Of a DNA stretch of 6,084 bases, positions 1 to 4,780 are shown piece by piece. Position 1 is the stretch's first letter, and every line of letters starts with the position of its first letter. The position numbers and the translations under genes were made by a program. Under the pieces are notes generated by a model. The model saw nothing but the letters and a program-made list of their open reading frames with translations, had not been told where the DNA came from and made no database searches. This stretch comes from Lachnospiraceae bacterium UBA2734 (GTDB lineage Bacteria > Bacillota > Clostridia > Lachnospirales > Lachnospiraceae), in the NCBI GenBank assembly GCA_002353635.1, contig DEKA01000046.1, positions 13,394-19,477 on the forward strand. Reading direction: 5' to 3'.

Positions 1-2
1 AT

Positions 3-785
3 TTCGCCTCAGCGAGGAATAAGTTAGGCTGTATGTCGGCTTCGGGTGAAATTCAGTTCGCAGACGGAGCACTCTCCGGCATTCCGGTCTTTCAGGTGAG
101 CGGCGCTGCTGCGCAGATTCTGCAGATGCATAAGTGCGGAGACAGACAGCAATCGGGGGCGAAGACCTGTGCGCAGATGCAGAGCCGGCCGGGAGCAAAT
201 ATTTCTCTCAAGAAGAATCATTTGAACAGGAAGAATTATTCGAGAACGAAGAACTCTGCAATTGCACAGGATCAAAATGCACAGAATCAAAATCCTGCAA
301 TTGCGGGAAATTCTTATCTTACGGCCGAGATCGACTGCCTCCCTGAGTTCAGCGAAGAGATGTGGCAGAATGAGTGCAGAGTGAGGCTCTCCCGCGCGGA
401 GACGGACGCATCCATGACCGCCGCCGGGTTCTTTGAGGGCCTTGTGCACCCCGCAATCGCTTCTTACATCATCAGGAGCGAGGGGATCGCTGACGAGAAG
501 AAACTCGCAAACCTGAGAGAGCGCCGAGAGGAGATTCTGCAGCGCTTTATGTACAGACTGCGGCATCTGCAGTGGACGGTCACGGGCACCGGCGGCTTTG
601 AGCGCGCACAGGTGACGAGGGGCGGCGTATCCCTTGCCGAGGTAGATTGCCGCATGGAGTCGAAGCTTCAGAAAGGGCTCTTCCTTGCTGGCGAGCTCCT
701 CGATCAGGACGGCCTCTGCGGCGGCTACAACCTGACCTGGGCCATGTGCACAGGGATGATCGCGGGCAGGAGCGCAGCACAATAG
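3..785 (+). CDS. HI0933/YhiN-family NAD(P)/FAD-dependent oxidoreductase, 3' part (5' end outside window)
   Basis: This is the C-terminal 260 residues of a flavoprotein of the HI0933-like family (also annotated as aminoacetone oxidase-like, TIGR00275); its substrate is not established. The frame is open from the first base, so the gene starts upstream of the window; the ATG at 33 is internal, not the start. Counting the codon at 3 as residue 1, the conserved GEIQFADGALSGIPVFQVS block is at about 15-33. The family's second-half motif VTGTGGFERAQVT starts at 193, and the C-terminal FAD-contacting AGELLDQDGLCGGYNLTWA starts at 229. Full-length members are about 400-420 residues. The unusual part is roughly residues 42-106, a Lys/Asn then Gln/Asn-rich stretch where relatives have a short connection before the IDFLPE-like block (here IDCLPE). 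That stretch is AT-rich and repetitive in DNA. It stays in frame and the rest is intact, so I read this as a functional gene with an insertion. It ends in TAG. Confidence 0.88.
   Translation, partial: FASARNKLGCMSASGEIQFADGALSGIPVFQVSGAAAQILQMHKCGDRQQSGAKTCAQMQSRPGANISLKKNHLNRKNYSRTKNSAIAQDQNAQNQNPAIAGNSYLTAEIDCLPEFSEEMWQNECRVRLSRAETDASMTAAGFFEGLVHPAIASYIIRSEGIADEKKLANLRERREEILQRFMYRLRHLQWTVTGTGGFERAQVTRGGVSLAEVDCRMESKLQKGLFLAGELLDQDGLCGGYNLTWAMCTGMIAGRSAAQ
203..256 (+). repeat. three degenerate 18-bp tandem units inside the first flavoprotein gene
   Basis: Three consecutive 18-base units (203-220, 221-238, 239-256) share a GAAGAA core at the same position and a TTC/TTT start. In the gene's frame they encode related hexapeptides ending in the KN dipeptide (SLKKNH, LNRKNY, SRTKNS, with a one-residue phase choice). 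In the +1 shifted frame they encode FSQEES, FEQEEL and FENEEL. The array lies in the non-conserved insert of the oxidoreductase. Unit length is a multiple of three, so copy-number change would keep the reading frame. Confidence 0.7.
256..304 (+). repeat. 15-bp tandem duplication bracketed by a 10-bp direct repeat
   Basis: Positions 264-278 and 279-293 are adjacent 15-base copies differing at one base; they encode AQDQN and AQNQN. The pair is flanked by identical copies of CTGCAATTGC at 256-265 and 295-304, offset by 39 bases (13 codons). GCAATTGC is itself a perfect palindrome, so the two flanks could also pair with each other across the 31-base interior. All offsets preserve the frame of the flavoprotein. 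The encoded stretch is Gln/Asn-rich and lies in the non-conserved insert, immediately after the 18-bp array. Confidence 0.7.
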
Positions 786-807
786 GAGGTATCTGTTCAG
801 TACCTCT
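785..807 (+). other. small hairpin at the end of the first flavoprotein gene
   Basis: GAGGTA (786-791) pairs perfectly with TACCTC (801-806) directly after the TAG stop, with two further inner pairs possible (CT with AG). There is no following T-run, so this is at most a weak or factor-dependent 3' element rather than a standard intrinsic terminator. Confidence 0.3.
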
Positions 808-892
808 ACCCAAAATTGATTCAAAGATTTCGCAGTTCTCTGATGTGGGCATTTAACAGCTATAGGAAATGTGACTGTCAAGCTGCAAACCC

Positions 893-909
893 GAGAACCT
901 TCAGTTCTC
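893..909 (+). other. 6-bp hairpin with 5-base loop upstream of the second flavoprotein
   Basis: GAGAAC (893-898) pairs with GTTCTC (904-909) around the loop CTTCA, followed by only three Ts. A second copy of GTTCTC at 835-840 could compete for the same arm. It lies about 33 bases before the ATG at 943. The rest of the 786-942 spacer shows no convincing promoter. A function is not supported beyond the base pairing. Confidence 0.25.
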
Positions 910-942
910 TTTGATGAAGATACTGAATATTGAAGAAAAATC

Positions 943-2838
943 ATGATACAGGTAAACCAGATCAAGCTCCCGTGTGGGGCAGACAATGATTTTACAAAGA
1001 AAGAGCACCCGCTTCTTGAGAAGAAGGTGAGAAAGATTCTCCGCCTCTCTCCCAATGAAAAGGCAAAGATGTCGATCCTGCGCTACTCGGTAGATGCAAG
1101 GAAAAAGCCTGTGCTCTTTGATGTTTTCACGGTCGGTGTGGAGCTCCCCGAAGGGGAGGCGCGGGAAAAGAAGCTGACCGCAAGGCTCAGAGACCACAAC
1201 ATTCTCTATAAGGAACCGGTGCAGTACCATTTTCCTGTGCCTGGAACAGCGGGGAAATGCGAAGATACTCGGCTGCATCGTGTACACACTGCTCGCGGCA
1301 TTCTTCCTGTTCCGGGAGCGGCGGATAAATGTGCGGATAATTGGAGCGGATTGAGAGGCAATTTCTCTTCACCGGATATAGGGGAAGGCGATGTACAGAC
1401 GCTTCAAAACCGCCCTGTCGTAATCGGCTTCGGCCCCGCGGGCATTTATGCGGCATATCTTCTTGCGGCGAACGGCTACCGCCCGCTCGTTCTCGAGCGC
1501 GGCAGGTGCATGGAAGAGCGCATCTGTGACGTGGAGCACTTCTGGAAGAGCGGCGAGCTGGATCCTGCATCGAACATCCAGTTCGGCGAGGGCGGCGCAG
1601 GAACCTTTTCCGATGGAAAATTGAACACAAACGCGACAGACAAAGCCGGCAGGACGAATTTCGTCCTTCGCACATTCGTAGAAAACGGTGCGCCGGAGGA
1701 TATTCTCTACGCCTTTCATCCACACATCGGCACGGATGTTCTGCGGGACGTCGTCGTCAACATGCGCAGGAAAATCACAGAGATGGGCGGCGAGGTACGC
1801 TTTGGGGCGCAGGTTACACGTATCCTCACTGAGAAAATGCATACCGGCGCTGCAGAACCAATGGGCAGAGATGACAAAATTCGCGGCGTCCTCGTGCATT
1901 ATGAGGATGGCACTGAGGAAGAGATCCCTGCGCAGGCCGTAATCCTTGCGATCGGACACAGCGCCCGCGACACGGTCAGGGAGCTTTATCGGATGGGGAT
2001 TTCCATGGAGCAGAAGAACTTTGCCATCGGTCTTCGCGTCTCCCACCCGCAGCGCCTCATTGACGCCTGCCAGTACGGCATCAGCGATCCGAAGGAACTG
2101 CACAGACTCCATTTGAGCGCCGCCAATTACAAGGTGACGTACAAGGCGGCCTCGGGGCGCGGCGTTTATAGTTTCTGCATGTGCCCGGGCGGCTATATCG
2201 TCAACGCCTCCTCCGAAAAGGGACGCACTGCGGTCAACGGCATGAGTGATTATGCGCGGGATTCCGCCCGGGCGAACAGTGCCATCGTCATGACCGTAGG
2301 CGAAAAGGATTTCGGCGGCAGCGATGTCCTGGCCGGCATGCGCATGCAGGAGAGGCTCGAGGAGAGAGCGTATGCGCTCGGAAAAGGCGCAGTGCCTGTG
2401 GAGTGGTTCCGGGATTTTGCGCGCGGGGCAGATGCGCAATCGGCTGCGCAGCAGTCTGTGAAAAGTGTCGCTTCTGACGCGTCCGATCCCGGCATGAAGA
2501 ATAACCTCTCCCTCTGCATCAAGGGCCAGTACACCTTCACGCACCTGGAAGACCTTCTTCCAAAGGATCTGACACGAGATTTCATCGAGGGCATGCACCG
2601 CTTTGGACATGTCATCCCCGGATTTGACGGGGATGAGGCGCTCGTCGCCGGCGTGGAGAGCAGGACATCCTCGCCCGTCCGGATCGTGCGCGACGAGACA
2701 CTTCAGTCGTCGCTCACAGGACTTTTTCCGGCCGGTGAGGGCGCAGGATATGCCGGCGGCATCACATCGGCCGCCATCGACGGCATGAAGGCTGCGGAGG
2801 CTGTGGCGCGGCTGTTTCGTCCGGCGGAAGATGACTGA
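943..2838 (+). CDS. COG2509-type FAD-dependent dehydrogenase (uncharacterised flavoprotein)
   Basis: The 631-residue protein matches, by motif, the uncharacterised FAD-dependent dehydrogenase family COG2509; its physiological substrate is unknown. It has a small N-terminal domain (about 1-96, including SVDARKKP). The FAD dinucleotide-binding fold follows, with GFGPAG at 162-167 and an acidic-end motif LVLERG. Next come the family signature FGEGGAGTFSDGKLNT at 214-229, GVESRTSSPVRI from 570, and the C-terminal flavin motif GEGAGYAGGITSAAIDG at 598-614. No signal peptide or membrane segment is seen, so it is probably cytoplasmic. The ATG at 943 is the first usable start after an in-frame TGA at 931; its ribosome binding site is weak (GAAG). 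Residues 101-156 form a linker far longer than I expect and contain an internal duplication. A second loosely conserved Ala/Ser/Gln-rich stretch lies around 495-515. It is 157 bases downstream of another flavoprotein and 57 bases upstream of proB, in the same direction. Confidence 0.9.
   Translation: MIQVNQIKLPCGADNDFTKKEHPLLEKKVRKILRLSPNEKAKMSILRYSVDARKKPVLFDVFTVGVELPEGEAREKKLTARLRDHNILYKEPVQYHFPVPGTAGKCEDTRLHRVHTARGILPVPGAADKCADNWSGLRGNFSSPDIGEGDVQTLQNRPVVIGFGPAGIYAAYLLAANGYRPLVLERGRCMEERICDVEHFWKSGELDPASNIQFGEGGAGTFSDGKLNTNATDKAGRTNFVLRTFVENGAPEDILYAFHPHIGTDVLRDVVVNMRRKITEMGGEVRFGAQVTRILTEKMHTGAAEPMGRDDKIRGVLVHYEDGTEEEIPAQAVILAIGHSARDTVRELYRMGISMEQKNFAIGLRVSHPQRLIDACQYGISDPKELHRLHLSAANYKVTYKAASGRGVYSFCMCPGGYIVNASSEKGRTAVNGMSDYARDSARANSAIVMTVGEKDFGGSDVLAGMRMQERLEERAYALGKGAVPVEWFRDFARGADAQSAAQQSVKSVASDASDPGMKNNLSLCIKGQYTFTHLEDLLPKDLTRDFIEGMHRFGHVIPGFDGDEALVAGVESRTSSPVRIVRDETLQSSLTGLFPAGEGAGYAGGITSAAIDGMKAAEAVARLFRPAEDD
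1232..1338 (+). repeat. diverged in-frame direct repeat in the linker of the second flavoprotein
   Basis: The 35-base segment at 1232-1266 is repeated at 1304-1338 with 26 of 35 bases identical by hand alignment, offset exactly 72 bases (24 codons). In protein terms FPVPGTAGKCEDT is echoed by LPVPGAADKCADN. The first copy sits at the conserved end of the N-terminal domain and the second lies within the extra linker before the FAD-binding fold. This suggests that the linker grew by partial duplication followed by divergence. Confidence 0.6.
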
Positions 2839-2854
2839 ATTCTTAAATATTGTG

Positions 2855-2875
2855 AGTCTTTTTTTCAAGAAGACT
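2855..2875 (+). promoter_or_regulatory. hairpin with T-run in the proB leader
   Basis: AGTCTT (2855-2860) pairs with AAGACT (2870-2875). The stem can extend inward by two T-A pairs and one wobble pair to a TTC loop, giving up to 9 pairs. Seven Ts (2859-2865) lie in the 5' arm rather than after the stem, so this is not a textbook terminator. It occupies most of the 57-base gap and ends about 10 bases before the proB ribosome binding site, so an effect on translation or read-through is possible but inferred. Confidence 0.3.
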
Positions 2876-2885
2876 GGAAGAAATC

Positions 2886-2891
2886 GGGGGG
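2886..2891 (+). promoter_or_regulatory. G-run ribosome binding site of proB
   Basis: Six Gs followed by four As precede the ATG at 2896. This can pair with the anti-Shine-Dalgarno sequence using G-U wobble and favours 2896 over the in-frame ATG at 2941. The latter has only GAGAATG-like sequence upstream, although homologues often begin nearer to it. Confidence 0.5.
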
Positions 2892-2895
2892 AAAA

Positions 2896-3786
2896 ATGGA
2901 CCGTATCAGTGCACTGGCAGTAGAGAATGACCGCTACAGAATGGGTCTTCGGGACAGAAAGAGGATCGTCATCAAGATTGGCTCGTCCTCACTCCTGCAC
3001 AAGGAGACCGCAAGACTGGACTATCACCAGATCGACATCCTCGCGCGGGAGCTCTCAGATCTGAAGAACCGGGGAAAGGACGTGATTCTCGTCTCCTCAG
3101 GCGCCGCGGCAGCGGGGCGCGAGGCACTCAAAATGGACCTCGATGTCTACAAAAATGAGACGGAGATGAATGTCAAACAGGCTTGTGCCGCCGTCGGCCA
3201 GGCGCGTCTTATGATGATCTATCAGAAGGCCTTTGAGGAGTACAACCAGCTCACCGCACAGGTCCTGATGTCCCGCGCAACTGCCTCCAATCCTACGAGC
3301 AAGGAGAATCTGAACAACACGATGACGGAGCTCCTGCGCCTTGGCGTGATTCCGATCGTCAACGAGAACGATTCCGTCGCAACAGCCGAGTTCTCCCTCG
3401 GCGACAACGACAACCTCTCCGCAATTGTCGCCTCTCTTATGGGCGCGGATCTTCTGATCCTTCTCTCAGACGTGCGTGGACTCTACACCGACGATCCGCG
3501 GCGCAATAAAGACGCGCAGTTCATCAGCTATGTTCCGCATCTCACGGAGCAGTACTTGAACATGGGCAAGGATTCCACGGGGAGCGGCGCAGGCACAGGC
3601 GGCATGGCGACCAAACTTCACGCAGCAAAGATTGCGGCCGCATCCGGCTGTGATATGATAATTGCGAGCACCGAAAACGGTACCGGCGTGATCTATGATA
3701 TTGTTGAAGGGGCCAACATCGGAACCCTCTTCAGAGCGGATAAGGAGCAGGGCTTCGATCTTAGCCGGTATCTGGACGAGATCTGA
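2896..3786 (+). CDS. proB: glutamate 5-kinase (EC 2.7.2.11), short form without PUA domain
   Basis: ProB catalyses ATP-dependent phosphorylation of L-glutamate to gamma-glutamyl phosphate, the first and usually proline-inhibited step of proline synthesis, in the cytoplasm. The 296-residue protein is one amino-acid-kinase domain. It shows KIGSSS with the conserved lysine at 27, VSSGAAAAG at 66-74, KQACAAVGQARLM, PIVNENDSVA with NEND at 156-159, GDNDN at 169-173, LLILLSDVRGLYTDDPR, and the nucleotide-binding GTGGMATK at 233-240. The chain ends about 55 residues after that motif, so the C-terminal PUA domain of the E. coli enzyme is absent, as in many Firmicutes. The start at 2896 is supported by the preceding G-run; M16 (2941) is the alternative and would remove a poorly conserved 15-residue tail. 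No T-box-like leader fits in the 57-base gap. proA lies two genes downstream, consistent with joint expression. The stop is TGA. Confidence 0.96.
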   Translation: MDRISALAVENDRYRMGLRDRKRIVIKIGSSSLLHKETARLDYHQIDILARELSDLKNRGKDVILVSSGAAAAGREALKMDLDVYKNETEMNVKQACAAVGQARLMMIYQKAFEEYNQLTAQVLMSRATASNPTSKENLNNTMTELLRLGVIPIVNENDSVATAEFSLGDNDNLSAIVASLMGADLLILLSDVRGLYTDDPRRNKDAQFISYVPHLTEQYLNMGKDSTGSGAGTGGMATKLHAAKIAAASGCDMIIASTENGTGVIYDIVEGANIGTLFRADKEQGFDLSRYLDEI

Positions 3787-3807
3787 TCCGCATGATGCAA
3801 TAAGAAA

Positions 3808-3846
3808 TTTTGAAAATAACTGCGTCCGCCGCATATATTTTCAAAA
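3808..3846 (+). other. perfect 11-bp dyad downstream of proB
   Basis: TTTTGAAAATA (3808-3818) is the exact reverse complement of TATTTTCAAAA (3836-3846). Inside the 17-base interval TGCG (3821-3824) pairs with CGCA (3830-3833), giving an AT-rich outer stem, a 2x2 internal loop, a GC-rich 4-bp inner stem and a 5-base loop. It begins 21 bases after the proB stop. Neither strand has a proper T-run after the stem, so it is not a clear intrinsic terminator. An operator, an mRNA 3' stabiliser or a promoter-overlapping dyad are all possible. Confidence 0.5.
3810..3839 (+). promoter_or_regulatory. candidate sigma-A promoter ahead of the cyclo-ligase gene
   Basis: TTGAAA at 3810-3815 and TATATT at 3834-3839 resemble -35 and -10 boxes with an 18-base spacer. 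Each differs by one base from TTGACA and TATAAT. Transcription would begin near 3846 and leave a leader of about 140 bases before the ATG at 3990. Both boxes fall within the arms of the 3808-3846 dyad. AT-rich spacers can give such matches by chance, so this is a candidate only. Confidence 0.4.
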
Positions 3847-3989
3847 AGAAAGGGAATTTCCCCCTGTTCGTAACAGCAGATCCGGATAGAAGTCAAGATC
3901 AAGGATCCCGGCGGGAATTTCCAGATAGATGCGTAAGGGCAGATCTGAAAAGCAACAGAAAAGAAAAAATATCACAGCAGGAAAAAGCA

Positions 3990-4595
3990 ATGAATGAACT
4001 GAATATTGTAAAACAACAGAAAAAGGATTTGCGCGAGAAGGCGAAGGCAGCGCGCGACGCCATTCCGGACGATGTGCGCGCAGCGGAGAACGAAGCCATT
4101 GTCAACATGATCACAGGCACGGAGATGTACGAAAATGCGCGGCATATTCTGACGTACGTGAGCTTCGGGAGCGAGGTCGATACCACTGCGCTCATTAAGA
4201 AAGCTCTGCGGGATCAGAAGAGAGTCTACGTGCCGCGGGTGATGTCCAGGGAATCTATGGAGTTCTTCCGGATCGAATCTCTGGATGACCTCGAGAGAAA
4301 TTCCATGGGCATCCGGGAGCCGCAGCCTGATCCGGCGATGATCTTCCCATACGACTTCCACATCAGCCTCGACAGTGCGCAGGAGTGCCTTGTGATCGTG
4401 CCGGGACTTGCTTTCGATAAGGATCTGCACAGAATCGGCTACGGCGGCGGATATTACGACAGGTTCCTGCGCTCGTTTCAGAAGAGGATGGCAATCGGCG
4501 TTGCTTTCAATGAGCAGATCGTGGACAAGGTGCCGATGCTGGGACCGGATGAGCCGGTGGATCTGCTGGTGACGCCGGAGAGGGCGTACTTTTAA
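3990..4595 (+). CDS. 5-formyltetrahydrofolate cyclo-ligase (EC 6.3.3.2; YgfA/Fau/YqgN family)
   Basis: This cytoplasmic enzyme converts 5-formyltetrahydrofolate and ATP to 5,10-methenyltetrahydrofolate, returning an inhibitory storage folate to one-carbon metabolism. The 201-residue product has the normal family length. The N-terminal Lys/Arg-rich helix KKDLREKAKAARD at 11-23 and the block YVSFGSEVDTTALI match the family. So do GIREPQPD, the substrate/ATP region VPGLAFDKDLHRIGYGGGYY with PG at 138-139 and GYGGGYYD at 150-157, and the end PVDLLVTPERAYF. The ATG at 3990 is chosen because homology begins there and GCAGGA lies 7-8 bases upstream. The frame stays open upstream to 3804 with a possible TTG at 3810, but that stretch has no family similarity and no ribosome binding site. 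The gene sits between proB and proA without a direct role in proline synthesis; a conserved arrangement in related Clostridia is my recollection, not checked. Confidence 0.94.
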   Translation: MNELNIVKQQKKDLREKAKAARDAIPDDVRAAENEAIVNMITGTEMYENARHILTYVSFGSEVDTTALIKKALRDQKRVYVPRVMSRESMEFFRIESLDDLERNSMGIREPQPDPAMIFPYDFHISLDSAQECLVIVPGLAFDKDLHRIGYGGGYYDRFLRSFQKRMAIGVAFNEQIVDKVPMLGPDEPVDLLVTPERAYF

Positions 4596-4705
4596 TGAAT
4601 ACAGCACCCCGCGGCAGACGAAATCCGGATGGAAAATTTATTTGCCAGACGGACTATCGTCTGCCGCGGAGCGGACAAGCTGCGCAGCAGCTCTGGACGC
4701 ATTAA
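4595..4705 (+). CDS. possible 36-codon small ORF overlapping the cyclo-ligase stop (TAATG)
   Basis: The last A of the cyclo-ligase TAA stop is the first base of an ATG opening a 36-codon frame ending in TAA at 4703-4705. The overlap is the arrangement used in termination-reinitiation coupling, and purine-rich GGAGAGGG lies about 10 bases upstream within the preceding gene. The predicted peptide is basic and begins MNTAPRGRRNPDGKF. I recognise no family. It covers the 4609-4669 inverted repeat, which argues that this DNA may serve as RNA structure rather than code. Confidence 0.15.
   Translation: MNTAPRGRRNPDGKFICQTDYRLPRSGQAAQQLWTH
4609..4669 (+). repeat. perfect inverted repeat with a competing third arm, between the cyclo-ligase gene and proA
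   Basis: Bases 4609-4621 are the exact reverse complement of 4657-4669 (core CCGCGGCAGACG / CGTCTGCCGCGG), a strong 13-bp GC-rich stem with a 35-base interior. CAGACG occurs again at 4646-4651 and can instead pair with CGTCTG at 4658-4663 in a compact hairpin with loop GACTAT. The two folds are mutually exclusive. No T-run follows, so this is not a simple intrinsic terminator. It lies 111 bases upstream of the proA start. Confidence 0.6.
4678..4692 (+). other. 6-bp hairpin downstream of the inverted repeat
   Basis: AGCTGC (4678-4683) pairs with GCAGCT (4687-4692) around a 3-base loop. It follows the 4609-4669 inverted repeat by 8 bases, so the two stems could stack or act together. There is no T-run. 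The remaining spacer up to 4766 shows no convincing promoter boxes. Confidence 0.3.
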
Positions 4706-4766
4706 TCGAAAATTGCGACGTATCAGGGAGCAATTTGAGATTGGTGCTGGATTTACGTAATGAAAG

Positions 4767-4772
4767 AAGGAG
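4767..4772 (+). promoter_or_regulatory. ribosome binding site AAGGAG that fixes the proA start
   Basis: AAGGAG lies 8 bases before the ATG at 4781, a near-ideal spacing. The in-frame ATG at 4760 would place this site inside the coding sequence and has no comparable site of its own, so 4781 is the preferred start. Confidence 0.8.
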
Positions 4773-4780
4773 ACCAGGCC

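Noticed and set aside
203..304. CRISPR-like array
   Set aside because: Units are contiguous without spacers, degenerate, frame-preserving and inside a coding gene, so they are a coding minisatellite rather than CRISPR repeats.
134..346. A 70-codon + strand frame with acidic and Cys-rich repeats
   Set aside because: It lies wholly inside the flavoprotein gene, its only start is a GTG without a ribosome binding site, and the repeat pattern follows automatically from an 18-bp DNA period. It is kept as a finding about frame history, not as a gene.
24..1055. A 343-codon open frame on the minus strand across the first flavoprotein and the following spacer
   Set aside because: It lies antisense to a motif-rich gene and runs into the start of the next one. 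There is no recognisable domain, and the repeat region merely gives Leu/Ile-rich low complexity.
1369..2868. A 499-codon open frame on the minus strand opposite the second flavoprotein
   Set aside because: It mirrors a GC-rich coding sequence whose third-position bias suppresses stops on the opposite strand. Its translation shows no recognisable family, while the + strand protein has several family motifs.
2839..2895. T-box or other amino-acid-sensing leader for proB
   Set aside because: The gap is only 57 bases, far too short for a T-box with specifier and antiterminator stems, and no T-box consensus is seen.
4760..4780. Upstream ATG at 4760 as the proA start
   Set aside because: The AAGGAG site at 4767-4772 would be inside the gene and is ideally placed for 4781, which also gives the usual family length.
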